The position numbers and the translations under genes were made by a program. From Planctomycetota bacterium (lineage in GTDB: Bacteria > Planctomycetota > Planctomycetia > Isosphaerales > Isosphaeraceae), in contig JAQGHR010000141.1 in NCBI GenBank assembly GCA_028291545.1, forward strand, positions 1-50,214: 50,214 nucleotides of DNA, read 5' to 3'. Shown one piece after another: positions 8,333 to 16,598 of this stretch; within the stretch, counting starts at the first letter, position 1; each line of letters begins with the position of its first letter. A model generated the notes under the pieces. It was not told where the DNA came from, did no database searches, and saw only the letters and a program-made list of their open reading frames with translations.

Positions 8333-8611
8333 ATGCATTCCATCGTCCTTCTCACCGCCATGACCGCAACCTCGGGCCTCTTTGGCGGTCGTCACCATAA
8401 GGCGACTTACGCTTACGCACCGGCCACGACCTGCCAGTCCGGCCGTTGCGCCGCGCCCGCTTACGCCCCGGCTCGTGCCCCGGCACCCGTCTATGCCCCG
8501 GCGCCCGTCTATGCCCCGGCGCCCCGCGTGGCCGCCGCTCCGGCCGCCTACAACGCCCACTACTACCCGGCCGCTCCGGCCTGTGCGACCGGCAACTGCC
8601 CCCGCCGTTGA
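8333..8611 (+). CDS. small exported protein with YAPAP repeats and two CxxGxC motifs
   Basis: A 92-residue protein. After a short hydrophobic N-terminus (MHSIVLLTAMTATSGLFGG), which may be an export signal or anchor, comes a low-complexity part built from Tyr/Ala/Pro/Val units; three tandem 18-bp DNA units at 8477-8530 encode the APVYAP repeats. Two similar cysteine motifs flank this part, CQSGRC (residues 34-39) and CATGNC (84-89), so disulfide bonding or metal binding outside the cytoplasm is plausible. The protein is extremely rich in Ala, Pro and Tyr. I do not recognise a named family; a cell-surface or matrix role is inference. The start is the only ATG that gives a hydrophobic N-terminus. 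A strong hairpin follows at 8728-8767. Confidence 0.7.
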   Translation: MHSIVLLTAMTATSGLFGGRHHKATYAYAPATTCQSGRCAAPAYAPARAPAPVYAPAPVYAPAPRVAAAPAAYNAHYYPAAPACATGNCPRR

Positions 8612-8727
8612 GTCCGGGTGGTCACGTCCGGATCCGTCCGCCCCGTGCATGTGAGTCGATCCTGAGCGGATCAGCCCCGACGGGACGTACGCGTCCTTAG
8701 GACGTCCTCTCTGACCCATCCATCCCT

Positions 8728-8767
8728 GACGAGGCCCCTTCGCCATGATGCGCGAAGGGGCCTCGTC
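8728..8767. terminator. bidirectional hairpin terminator
   Basis: A perfect 16-bp inverted repeat, arms 8728-8743 and 8752-8767, with an 8-nt loop. It lies between the convergent genes ending at 8611 (+) and 8829 (-), so it can serve both. No long T-run follows on either strand. Confidence 0.6.
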
Positions 8768-8828
8768 GCATTTCCAAACAAGCCATGGGGGATGGAAGGC
8801 ACCCGGGCGCCGGTTGCACCCGACGACC

Positions 8829-9833
8829 CTACGGGACGATGGTCGCGTAGGCGGTAAACTTGGCCGGGGGCTCGTCTTTCAGGTTGGTCGTGATCTGCAT
8901 CTCGGCGTTGTAGGCGCCGGGCCGCATGGGGGCCTTGAAGGTGATGGTCAGGGGGTGGACTTTCTTGTCGAGATCTTCCCCCTTCTGAGCGGATATCTCC
9001 CCCTTGGCGGACGTCGCGTCGACGATCTTGAACGACTGCGACGAGCGGACCAGGACGTTCTTGGTCACGGTCGACCCGGCCTTCACACGGCCGAACACGA
9101 GGTTACCGGGCGAGACCACCACGGCGGCCTCGATGTTGGCGACGACGGAGATCGGGATCGTGGGGCTGGAACGATCGCTCGTGATCAGCGTGATCTCATC
9201 CTTGAAGTAGCCGGTGGGGGCCGAGGAGTTCAAGGCGGCGGTGATCTGGTACTGAAGGCCGCCGCCGGGGTTCTGGAACGGTCCATCGACCTTCGCGGAG
9301 AGGTTCTTGCTGATCGTATTCGCGGCGGTGATCCGCCAATTGGGATCGCCGCCGAGGTAGCTCAGATTCATCACGACCGACGGGGCCTGACCGCGGGGGA
9401 CGACTCCGAAACTCGCCACGCCCGGGTTGAGCAGGATGTCACCCCGGATGAAGCAGGAGAGGTTCAGATCCTTCTCGGCGTAGGACGACCCGTTGAGCAC
9501 GAGGGTCAGTCCCGAGTCCTTCCGACCCTGGAACCGCGTCGTGTCGAGCGTGGCCTCGATCGGCGTGCGGGTGCCGGGCGGGACGAGCTGGGCTCCGACC
9601 TTGACCTCGGTGCAGCCGCACTTCGGTCGCCAGGAAAGGATCTGGATGTCCGCATTCGTGGTGTTCACGAGCCAGAAGGTGTAGCGGAGCTTCGCGCCCC
9701 GGGCGACCGTGCCGAAGTCGTGTGCCGCCTCGGGGAAGAGATTGTCGATTGTCGCGACCTGCGCCGTCGCGGGCGCGGCGGCCAGGATCAAGACGGACCA
9801 TACGCTCAGAGAATTCAATGCGCGACGTAGCAT
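8829..9833 (-). CDS. secreted DUF1573 domain protein
   Basis: A 334-residue exported protein. Residues 1-25 form a signal peptide (hydrophobic core VWSVLILAAAPATAQ). The following 90 residues carry the DUF1573 signature: AAHDFGTVARGAKLRYTFWL, then VNTTNADIQILSWRPKCGCT with the conserved CGC. A second similar immunoglobulin-like beta-sandwich covers roughly residues 130-330 (ISVVANIEAAVVVSPGNLVF). DUF1573 domains resemble HYDIN/ASH-type folds and are abundant in planctomycetes and Bacteroidetes; biochemical function is unknown. I start at the ATG at 9833, which has GAAGGGA about 11 bases upstream, rather than the in-frame ATG at 9869. Envelope location is inferred from the signal peptide. Confidence 0.85.
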   Translation of the reverse strand: MLRRALNSLSVWSVLILAAAPATAQVATIDNLFPEAAHDFGTVARGAKLRYTFWLVNTTNADIQILSWRPKCGCTEVKVGAQLVPPGTRTPIEATLDTTRFQGRKDSGLTLVLNGSSYAEKDLNLSCFIRGDILLNPGVASFGVVPRGQAPSVVMNLSYLGGDPNWRITAANTISKNLSAKVDGPFQNPGGGLQYQITAALNSSAPTGYFKDEITLITSDRSSPTIPISVVANIEAAVVVSPGNLVFGRVKAGSTVTKNVLVRSSQSFKIVDATSAKGEISAQKGEDLDKKVHPLTITFKAPMRPGAYNAEMQITTNLKDEPPAKFTAYATIVP

Positions 9834-10078
9834 ATTAACAGCATCCCTTCCGAGGAGGAGTGGAAGCACGGCGCGGCTCCATCAACGAGGTCGATCTGCC
9901 CAATTTATATCATACACCCGGCTCGGCGCAGTCCCGGAAAATCGATATCGACCTGCCGGGCATAGCGGATCTGCGGCGTGGGGGAGCTTGGAAACGACTT
10001 GATCCCCTCCCAGCGGTCGTTGGTTCGCTTTCCCAGAACCCCGATGGCGGGCGATCTATCCTGATCCCCCATCACACC

Positions 10079-10432
10079 TCAAAGGTCGTCAATATTCAGT
10101 GATGACCCCTGTCCCCCCTCCGGTCCCGGCGTCCACAGTGGGAGGCCGCAGTGGACGCAATGACTACTGAACGGATTGCCGTATAACCAACTGGCGTGGA
10201 AGGGTCGTCCGCAGCGCGGGCACCGCCACAACATCCGCCGAATATGGAAGACAGCGATCCAACCGACCATCGGCAAGCCGACACCCAAGTAGAAAGCCAA
10301 GCGATCATGGACTCCATTGATGACGAGGAAGCGCCGGATTAACGATCCGGGAAGTATCCAGAGTAGTGCCCAGAGGAGCGCCATGTGAAACGCACGCCGA
10401 CGTCGTCTGTACTCATCCCAGGCAGGATTCAT
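10079..10432 (-). CDS. small membrane protein with C-terminal zinc ribbon
   Basis: A 117-residue protein with two hydrophobic segments (about residues 18-34, ALLWALLWILPGSLI, and 48-64, AFYLGVGLPMVGWIAVF), followed by a treble-clef/zinc-ribbon-like pair of CxxC knuckles: CPRCGRPFHA and CVHCGLPL, about 17 residues apart. The pattern is common in planctomycete 'hypothetical' membrane proteins. The zinc-binding end should face the cytoplasm if the two helices form a hairpin. I prefer the ATG at 10432 to a GTG six codons upstream. Function unknown; neighbours give no clue. Confidence 0.72.
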   Translation of the reverse strand: MNPAWDEYRRRRRAFHMALLWALLWILPGSLIRRFLVINGVHDRLAFYLGVGLPMVGWIAVFHIRRMLWRCPRCGRPFHASWLYGNPFSSHCVHCGLPLWTPGPEGGQGSSLNIDDL

Positions 10433-10623
10433 GGTCACCCTCACAGGCACAGTGGCAACCCTGACTTTACTGCGTTTTGTCGGAGCAAGGTATGGACGGC
10501 CGAGGGCTCCGGATCGTCTCGGCCACGCCTGTTCACCAACGTAGCGATCTGATAAGATACACTAGGCCGAACGGTCACGATTTGGCCCGGCTATCACCAC
10601 CTCGATCGTCAGGTCGATCCCCG

Positions 10624-11076
10624 ATGCTCAAGCCTTCGGTGCAAGTCCGCGAGGAAGGCGGCGTGCTGACCGCCGAGTTCTGGGACTGTTTGCGCCTCGA
10701 CCCGGCACCGATCGGGACGTTGCGCGCGGAGTTCGAGGAATATCGGAAGCGAACGGGCAAGTCGGAGCTGGTCGTCGACTTGATTGGCGTGACCTTTGCC
10801 GGCTCGGCCTCGCTGGGGTTGTTCCTGGCCATGAGGAAGTCGGGGGCCAGGTTGATCTTCTGCAACGTCGATCCGAATATTCGCGAGGTCTTCCGCGTGA
10901 GCAACCTCGATCCGCTCTTCTCGTTCGCGACCGACAAGCCGTCCGCGATTGCTCGGGCCGGTCAGCCACGCGAGACCGCCGACGGGCCTTCCCCGCTTCC
11001 CGCGACGCCTCGTCCCGGTGCGTCGGGTTCGGCTCACGCGCCGCTGCGGAGACGGAAGACGACCGAAGGCAAATGA
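10624..11076 (+). CDS. STAS-domain protein (anti-sigma factor antagonist-like), first copy
   Basis: A 150-residue protein whose first 105 residues form a STAS domain. The strand-turn VVDLIGVTFAGSASLGLFLA (residues 50-69) aligns with the phosphorylated loop of SpoIIAA/RsbV; Ser61 sits at the position of the phospho-serine, although the usual preceding Asp is Gly. In known systems the unphosphorylated STAS protein binds an anti-sigma kinase and frees a sigma factor, or regulates another partner. The last 45 residues are a Pro/Ala/Arg-rich, probably disordered tail not found in simple RsbV proteins. It heads a run of three genes with gaps of 29 and 23 bp (second STAS protein, then a metallo-hydrolase). 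No kinase or phosphatase is in the window. Confidence 0.78.
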   Translation: MLKPSVQVREEGGVLTAEFWDCLRLDPAPIGTLRAEFEEYRKRTGKSELVVDLIGVTFAGSASLGLFLAMRKSGARLIFCNVDPNIREVFRVSNLDPLFSFATDKPSAIARAGQPRETADGPSPLPATPRPGASGSAHAPLRRRKTTEGK

Positions 11077-11105
11077 CCCACGACACCTGACCGAGACCCA
11101 CGCTC

Positions 11106-11471
11106 ATGGCCGCTCCCACGAGGATCGCCCTGGAAGACGAGGACGGGGTTCCGGTCATCCGGATCTACGATCGCCAGATCATGGACGACCGCATCGTCCG
11201 CGAGGTCGGCGACCAGATCATGGCCGCACTACCGCCGAGTGGCCCGGTTCGGTTGATCCTGGACTTCGCCAACGTCACGATGATCTCCAGCGCGATGATC
11301 GGCCGTCTCGTCGTGCTCCAGCGACGAGCCGACGCGACCGGCGGGCTGTTGCGCTTGTGCGAGATCGGCTCCGCGGTGCGCGACGTCCTTCGGACGACGA
11401 ACCTCGATCGCGTCCTCAAGATCACCCGCGACCGCCGCGAGGCGCGCGAGGCGTTCGGGCCGGCAAAGTAA
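11106..11471 (+). CDS. STAS-domain anti-sigma factor antagonist, second copy
   Basis: A 121-residue single STAS domain. The core LILDFANVTMISSAMIGRLV (residues 50-69) has Ser62 in the position of the phosphorylated serine of RsbV/SpoIIAA, followed by the typical helix LVVLQRRADATGG and the closing strand/helix LRLCEIGSAVRDVLRTTNLD. It is closer to classical anti-anti-sigma factors than the upstream paralogue, and lacks its tail. By family knowledge it would act in a partner-switching pathway with a serine kinase encoded elsewhere. It is almost certainly cotranscribed with its neighbours. Confidence 0.85.
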   Translation: MAAPTRIALEDEDGVPVIRIYDRQIMDDRIVREVGDQIMAALPPSGPVRLILDFANVTMISSAMIGRLVVLQRRADATGGLLRLCEIGSAVRDVLRTTNLDRVLKITRDRREAREAFGPAK

Positions 11472-11494
11472 AATCAGGGATCGGGGCCTCGGCC

Positions 11495-12262
11495 ATGTCC
11501 ATGTCCTCAACGGGCCTCCGTTTCGTCTGCCTCGGCGTGGGAGATGCGTTCTCGGCGCGGTGGTATTCCTCATGCCTGGCGATCGAGTCGGGCGGGACCT
11601 GGCTCCTGCTCGACTGTCCCCACCCGATCCGCAAGATCCTCCGGGAAGCGGGCGAGGCCTGTGGAGAGCGGCTGGACATCGACATCGTCTCGGCGGTCTT
11701 GCTCACCCACATGCATGGCGACCACGTCTCGGGGCTGGAGGGCTTCGGCTTCTATTCCTATTTTGCCTTGAATCGTCCCGCCGTCGTGCTGACCCACGAC
11801 CTCGTGCGAGAAACGCTCTTCACTCACTACTTCGCCATCGCCGAGGAGTCTCTCCGGTATACCTCCGAGAGCGCCCCGCCCACGATCACGGCCAAACTGA
11901 CCGATCTGTTCGATGTCCGTACCTTGTCGGATACGACAACAAACGGGTTCGGGCCATTCCGCATCGAATGCCGTCGCACGATTCACCAGGTCCCTACCTT
12001 TGCCATGAAAATCCGCGCCGGGGACCGCTGCCTCGGGGTCAGTGCCGACACCGCGTACGACCCCGGCCTGATCGCCTGGCTCTCCGAGGCCGACCTGATC
12101 ATCCACGAGACGAATCTCGGCCCGCACACGCCCTACGAGAAGCTGGCCGCGCTGCCCGAAGCCCTGCGCCGCAAGATGCGACTGACCCATTACACGGACG
12201 ACTTCGACCGTGCCCGCAGCGTTATCGAACCGCTGGAGCCGGGGCGAACCTACGTCGTCTGA
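11495..12262 (+). CDS. metallo-beta-lactamase-fold hydrolase (RNase Z / cyclic phosphodiesterase-like)
   Basis: A 255-residue MBL-fold protein. The metal-binding motif THMHGDH is at residues 71-77; further ligands fit SADTAYD (Asp, around residue 185), HETNL (around 205) and LTHYTDD (around 231). The spacing and the HETN motif are like RNase Z and class II cyclic-nucleotide phosphodiesterases rather than beta-lactamases or glyoxalases, so a phosphodiester substrate is likely; which one cannot be read from sequence. I start at ATG 11495; a second ATG two codons later is also possible. It is the third gene of the STAS operon, which could couple a nucleotide signal to partner switching (inference). 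Its last 41 bp overlap the 3' end of the leftward gene at 12222-12671. Confidence 0.82.
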   Translation: MSMSSTGLRFVCLGVGDAFSARWYSSCLAIESGGTWLLLDCPHPIRKILREAGEACGERLDIDIVSAVLLTHMHGDHVSGLEGFGFYSYFALNRPAVVLTHDLVRETLFTHYFAIAEESLRYTSESAPPTITAKLTDLFDVRTLSDTTTNGFGPFRIECRRTIHQVPTFAMKIRAGDRCLGVSADTAYDPGLIAWLSEADLIIHETNLGPHTPYEKLAALPEALRRKMRLTHYTDDFDRARSVIEPLEPGRTYVV

Positions 12263-12671
12263 GGAGCCACGCGATTCCCGCAGCAATCAAGACGTGCACG
12301 TTCATGCCCGCGAAGTCGGTCCAGACGTTGGTCCAGAATCCGAACCGTCGCGGGTCGGGATGCCAGAGCAGGTCGTAGACGATCTGGATCGCGGGGACGA
12401 TGGCCAGGGTGAGCGCCGCCTCGACGGCCAGAAGCGCGGCGAGTGAGATGGCCGGCCCGCGCCGCGAACGCAAGCGGGCGAGGGGATACAAAGCCAGCGT
12501 CACCGCTGCCGCGTAGAAGAGCACCAACAGCAGCGTCGCCCAGGCCGCAACGCTCCAGGTCGGATGATAGGCCCGGAGCGTGATCAACCAGAAGACGTAG
12601 ATCACCACCCAGGCGAGTCCCTGGCCGGCGATGGACCACCGAAGAGCCGAGTTTTTCGGCCGCCTCCTCAT
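12222..12671 (-). CDS. small polytopic membrane protein
   Basis: A 149-residue hydrophobic protein with about four transmembrane helices (WSIAGQGLAWVVIYVFWLIT; VAAWATLLLVLFYAAAVTLAL; ISLAALLAVEAALTLAIVPA; MNVHVLIAAGIAWLL) and an Arg-rich end. No family recognised. The start codon shares bases with the stop of the upstream epimerase gene (ATGA arrangement at 12668-12671), a strong sign of translational coupling and of the correct start. Its 3' end overlaps the MBL hydrolase gene by 41 bp on the other strand. The coupling with a TIGR01777-type epimerase suggests that both work on the same, unknown, process. Confidence 0.72.
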   Translation of the reverse strand: MRRRPKNSALRWSIAGQGLAWVVIYVFWLITLRAYHPTWSVAAWATLLLVLFYAAAVTLALYPLARLRSRRGPAISLAALLAVEAALTLAIVPAIQIVYDLLWHPDPRRFGFWTNVWTDFAGMNVHVLIAAGIAWLLRRRRFAPAPAVR

Positions 12672-13639
12672 TTGTGGCCGTTCGTGCCCGCGTGGGCCGC
12701 TCGCCACCTCTGGCAGAGGTCGCGGACGGCTTCGGGCCAGGTCGGATATTCGAACTTGAACCCCGCCTGGAGCAGCCGGCCGGGGACCACGCGGCGGCTC
12801 TTGAGGACCAGTTCGGTCTCGGTCTTCAGGAAGAGTGCCCCGATCTCCAGCATCCATTTCGTCGCGGGAAGCCCGATCCTCGTGCCCCAGGCCTCGCGCA
12901 GCTCGCGCATGAACAAGGCGTTCGGCACCGGGTAGGGAGATGTGAGGTTGACCGGTCCGTCCAGATCGTCGCGGTCGATCAGGAAGTTCACGGCGTTGAT
13001 GAAGTCCCGATCATGAATCCAGGAGACATACTGCCGCCCCTTGCCGGACTGGCCGCCAAGTCCTCGTTTCACCAGTCCCAGCAACGTGTCGAAGACGCCA
13101 TCCGGGTCGGGGCTCATGACCATGGCCGATCGCATGATGACCTTACGCGTCATGGGGACCATCGCCTCGTCCAGGGCTCGCTCCCAGGCCAGCGCGACCT
13201 TGACGCTATACCGCCAACTGGCGGGCGCCTTGCGCTCCTGGCCGCCGATGATGCCGGTGGCCTCGTCATTCGCCGCGTCGAATCGGTGCGCGTAAATCGT
13301 CGCCGTCCCCGCTTGAAGCCACACACGAGGGGGTATGACGCATCGGCCGATCGCCTTGCCCACAACGCGGGTTGAGTTGACCCGCGACTCCAGCATCTGG
13401 CGCCGATTTTCTTTATTGTAACGGCAGTTCACGCTTCTTCCGGCCAGATTGATGACCACGTCGGCCCCGTCCAGCTCTCCCGCCCACGGCCCCAGCGTCT
13501 CGGCATCCCACTGCACCACCCGCCACAGGGCGCGTTCCGGCTTGCGGCTTAGAACGACGATCTCATGCCCGTGGCGCTGAAAATGGCGAGCGAGGAGAGT
13601 GCCGACCTGCCCGGAACCGCCCGGGATCACGATCTTCAT
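12668..13639 (-). CDS. TIGR01777-family NAD(P)-dependent epimerase/dehydratase-like protein
   Basis: A 323-residue protein of the extended short-chain dehydrogenase fold. The N-terminus MKIVIPGGSGQVGTLLARHF contains the GxxGxxG dinucleotide-binding motif; GADVVINLAGRSVNCRYNKE is the signature of the YfcH/TIGR01777 subgroup. These proteins are related to UDP-sugar epimerases but their substrates are unknown. The C-terminal 70 residues (ALFMRELREAWGTRIGLPAT ... GFKFEYPTWPEAVRDL) match the small DUF1731 domain of the same subgroup. The classical active-site YxxxK is seen as YSVKV near residue 145. I start at the ATG at 13639, directly before the nucleotide-binding motif. Coupled to the membrane protein downstream. 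Confidence 0.88.
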   Translation of the reverse strand: MKIVIPGGSGQVGTLLARHFQRHGHEIVVLSRKPERALWRVVQWDAETLGPWAGELDGADVVINLAGRSVNCRYNKENRRQMLESRVNSTRVVGKAIGRCVIPPRVWLQAGTATIYAHRFDAANDEATGIIGGQERKAPASWRYSVKVALAWERALDEAMVPMTRKVIMRSAMVMSPDPDGVFDTLLGLVKRGLGGQSGKGRQYVSWIHDRDFINAVNFLIDRDDLDGPVNLTSPYPVPNALFMRELREAWGTRIGLPATKWMLEIGALFLKTETELVLKSRRVVPGRLLQAGFKFEYPTWPEAVRDLCQRWRAAHAGTNGHK

Positions 13640-13738
13640 GGATACGTCCTTCGACCAACATCGGCTCTGAACCGCGAGTAGAATACACGACAATTGCCCC
13701 GGACGGCGCAGGGACGGGCCGAAAACTCCGGAATCGCC

Positions 13739-15136
13739 TCACACCCGGATTTCCTTCCATCCCCCCTGCACGAATCTCCCCGCCACCAGCGATCCCCGCA
13801 CGAACAGGTCGATCAGCATCGCCAGCCATGCCCCGGAGAGGCCATAGCCCAGGCCGCCGGCGGACGTCGGCAGGGTGAAAAGGTAGGTGAGCGGGATGCG
13901 GACCGCGAAGTAGCCGAAGATCACGATCAGCCAGGGCCATCGCGTGTCGCCCGCGCCGCGGAGGGAGCCGGTCAGGACGTTGATCGTCGCCAGCGCCGGC
14001 AGGGCGAACGCCACGATCCGCAGGACCGGAACCCCCATCGCGGCGACCGAAGACGGCCGATTCCCCAGGAAGAGCGAGAACATCCAGTCGGCGCGGATGT
14101 AGATGATCAGCCCCAACGAGCTGATCACGAGCACGCCCAGCCACCAGGCGGTGCGTGCGGCCTTGGCGGCGAGGTCGGGGCGGTTCGCGCCAAGGTACTG
14201 GCCGGTCAAGGTGCCGGCGGCGACGGCGAAGGCCTGAACCGTCAGGAAGGCGATCGCCTCGCAACGGATGGCCACGCCGTGGGCCGCCGTCGCCGTTTCC
14301 CCGAGGCGGTTGATCAGGCCGAGGAACCAGAGCTGGCAAATCCCGTTGGTGAGGCTCTCGCCCGCCGCCGGGAGGCTGATGCGGAAGATCCGTCGCACGT
14401 CGTCCGACCGCGGCAACAGGCCGCGCCAGTCGAGATGAAGGCCCGATCGGCCCCGAGCCAGCAGGATCAGGAGGATCACGCCCCCCAGCCCTTCGCCGAT
14501 CGCCGTGCCGGTCGCGACGCCGCGCAGCCCGCACCTCGGCAGCCCCGCAAACCCGGTCACGAGCGCCCAACTGAGGCCGGCGTTGACGAGGTTGATGACG
14601 AGCATCACGTACATGCCCGTCCTCGTGTCGCCCGCGCCACGAAGTGCCGCCACGCCGACGATCTCGGAGGCGAGCAAGGGCGTCACCAGCAGAATGATAC
14701 GCAGGAATGCGGTCGCCTCGACCTCGGCCGCGCCCCGCAGGTTCATCGCATGGACGATCGCCGGCGCGGCGAACCACCCGCCCACCGCCAGGGCCATCCC
14801 GACGATCCAGGCCAGGCCGATCGCCTGCTGGCAGACCCGCGTCGCGGCCGGGAAATTCCCTTCGCCCACCCGCCTGGCGATCAGCGCCGTCGCGCCGGCC
14901 GAGACGATCATCATGAGGCTGGCCAGGAACCACATCAGGTAGGTGCCGACCGTGACCGCCGCCAGGTCCGAGTCCGTCAGATAGCGCCCGGTCAGCACCG
15001 TGTCCGACACGCCGAGGAAATACGCCAGCGTCTGCTCCACCAGCACCGGCAAGGCCAGCATGACCACTTGACGCACGATCGGCTGCCCGACGACCACTCG
15101 GGGCGGGGCGTCCTCCTCCTCAACCAGCACCGCCAT
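13739..15136 (-). CDS. MATE-family multidrug/toxin exporter
   Basis: A 465-residue membrane protein with about 12 hydrophobic helices arranged in two similar halves, as expected for a MATE antiporter (QPIVRQVVMLALPVLVEQTL at the start; repeated RIFRISLPAAGESLTNGICQ at the middle). MATE proteins exchange H+ or Na+ for cationic drugs or metabolites at the inner membrane; the substrate here is unknown. Acidic residues inside helices typical of the family are present, but I cannot tell H+ from Na+ coupling. The gene diverges from folD with about 90 bp between starts. The opposite strand has a 485-codon open frame over the whole gene, a composition artefact. Confidence 0.9.
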   Translation of the reverse strand: MAVLVEEEDAPPRVVVGQPIVRQVVMLALPVLVEQTLAYFLGVSDTVLTGRYLTDSDLAAVTVGTYLMWFLASLMMIVSAGATALIARRVGEGNFPAATRVCQQAIGLAWIVGMALAVGGWFAAPAIVHAMNLRGAAEVEATAFLRIILLVTPLLASEIVGVAALRGAGDTRTGMYVMLVINLVNAGLSWALVTGFAGLPRCGLRGVATGTAIGEGLGGVILLILLARGRSGLHLDWRGLLPRSDDVRRIFRISLPAAGESLTNGICQLWFLGLINRLGETATAAHGVAIRCEAIAFLTVQAFAVAAGTLTGQYLGANRPDLAAKAARTAWWLGVLVISSLGLIIYIRADWMFSLFLGNRPSSVAAMGVPVLRIVAFALPALATINVLTGSLRGAGDTRWPWLIVIFGYFAVRIPLTYLFTLPTSAGGLGYGLSGAWLAMLIDLFVRGSLVAGRFVQGGWKEIRV

Positions 15137-15228
15137 CCGCGTCCTCCCTGAAAACTCGACGATGCCAGATCGACACCCCGTCCGTTATGATAGTTCGCGG
15201 GACCCGTATCGACCATCGGAGCTTCGCC

Positions 15229-16095
15229 GTGTCCGCCCGCATCCTGGATGGAAAGGCCCTGTCCGAGACGATCCAGGTCGAGGTCGCCCGGAAAGTCGCG
15301 GACTTCACCGCCCGAACCGGCATCGTTCCCGGACTCTCGGTCGTCCTCGTGGGCGAGAACCCGGCGAGCGAAGTCTACGTGCGCGGCAAGCGAACGGCCA
15401 CCGAGACCGCCGGAATGCGCGGATCGCTGCATCGGCTCCCGGCCGACGTCCCGGAATCCGCGTTGCTTGACCTGGTGGATCAACTCAACGCGGACGCCGC
15501 CGTCCATGGCATCCTGGTCCAGCTTCCGCTGCCAAAGCAGATCGACGAGCAAAAGGTGATTGAGCGCGTCAACCCGCTCAAGGACGTGGACGGCTTCCAC
15601 CCGGAAAACGCCGGCCTGCTCGCCATCGGCCGTCCCCGGTTCGTCCCCTGCACGCCCCTGGGCGTCAGGGCGATGCTCACCTCGACCGGGATCGCCACGA
15701 AGGGTCTGCGAGCCGTCATCCTCGGTCGATCCAACATCGTGGGCAAGCCGATGGCCCTGTTGCTCCTGCAAAAAGGCCCCGGCGGCGACGCCACGGTAAC
15801 GATCGCCCACACCGGCACCCGTGACGTGATGTCCGTCGCTCGCGAGGCCGACCTGCTCATTGCCGCGATGGGCCAGCCCGAGCTCGTCCGCGCCGACTGG
15901 ATCAAGCCCGGCGCGATCGTCATCGACGTCGGCATCCACCGCAAGGCCAACGGCAAGCTCTGCGGCGATGTCCTGTTCAATGAAGCCCGCGAGGTTGCGT
16001 CCTGGATTACCCCCGTGCCCGGCGGCGTGGGCCGGATGACCATCGCGATGCTGCTGGAGAACACCCTCCTGGCCGCAACTCTGGCCCATCCGTGA
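15229..16095 (+). CDS. folD: FolD, methylenetetrahydrofolate dehydrogenase/cyclohydrolase
   Basis: A bifunctional cytoplasmic enzyme: NADP-dependent oxidation of 5,10-methylene-THF to 5,10-methenyl-THF and hydrolysis to 10-formyl-THF. Signature sequences are GENPASEVYVRGKR (with Tyr50 and the catalytic Lys54 at the same numbers as in E. coli FolD), GILVQLPLPKQID, NPLKDVDGFHPENAG, GRSNIVGKPMALLL and PVPGGVGRMTIAML near the end. I chose the GTG at 15229, which gives 288 residues, the usual FolD length, and has GGAG seven bases upstream; an ATG at 15187 is in frame but adds 14 non-conserved residues. It is followed closely by a small membrane protein gene and a sugar isomerase-like gene. Confidence 0.95.
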   Translation: MSARILDGKALSETIQVEVARKVADFTARTGIVPGLSVVLVGENPASEVYVRGKRTATETAGMRGSLHRLPADVPESALLDLVDQLNADAAVHGILVQLPLPKQIDEQKVIERVNPLKDVDGFHPENAGLLAIGRPRFVPCTPLGVRAMLTSTGIATKGLRAVILGRSNIVGKPMALLLLQKGPGGDATVTIAHTGTRDVMSVAREADLLIAAMGQPELVRADWIKPGAIVIDVGIHRKANGKLCGDVLFNEAREVASWITPVPGGVGRMTIAMLLENTLLAATLAHP

Positions 16096-16135
16096 CCGAT
16101 CGTCCTGGAAACGCATCCTTCCCTATTGAACTCCC

Positions 16136-16576
16136 ATGAACCCCTCCTCCGCCCGTGCTCTGGATCGCCTGATGCGGCAGATGCGCCGGACACCGAGGGT
16201 GCGCAAATCGAAGTTCTCGACGGCCCCGATCGTGCTGGGACTGGGGCTGGTGCTCGGCTATCAACTGACGGCGAGGCTCGTCCCCATGGTCTGGGACTCG
16301 ATGCTTCCCGGCGGCCTGGATCAGGCGAGATTCTTCCGAGGATGGGCGGGGCTCGTCTGGGCGATGGCGGTGTACTGCCATCGCGATTTCCCCGGCACCG
16401 TGGCCGTCCTGGCAGCGATCGGCGGCGTGGGTTTTTTCGTGAGCACCTTCATGCGACCGCTGCGGCCCATCGTCTGGCTGATGGCCGTGGCCGCGATCGG
16501 GATCGACGCGGGGATCGTGTATGTCACGCTCCGCACGGCCATTGAAGCGACGGCGCAAAACGCGGGGATGATTTGA
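16136..16576 (+). CDS. small integral membrane protein
   Basis: A 146-residue protein with a basic N-terminal 25 residues and about four hydrophobic segments (APIVLGLGLVLGYQL; FRGWAGLVWAMAVYC; TVAVLAAIGGVGFFVSTF; IVWLMAVAAIGIDAGIVYV). No family recognised. It begins 40 bp after folD and ends 22 bp before the next gene, so the three are likely one transcript. Another open frame in +2 over the same stretch (16126-16545) is Arg-rich and not membrane-like; I judge it to be a shadow. Confidence 0.65.
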   Translation: MNPSSARALDRLMRQMRRTPRVRKSKFSTAPIVLGLGLVLGYQLTARLVPMVWDSMLPGGLDQARFFRGWAGLVWAMAVYCHRDFPGTVAVLAAIGGVGFFVSTFMRPLRPIVWLMAVAAIGIDAGIVYVTLRTAIEATAQNAGMI

Positions 16577-16598
16577 TCCAACCAAAGGGGCTCCCACG

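Noticed and set aside
13694..15151. 485-codon open frame opposite the MATE gene
   Set aside because: Product is an Arg/Asp/Gln-rich string with no hydrophobic segments or domain; the MATE gene on the other strand is clear. A GC-rich antisense artefact.
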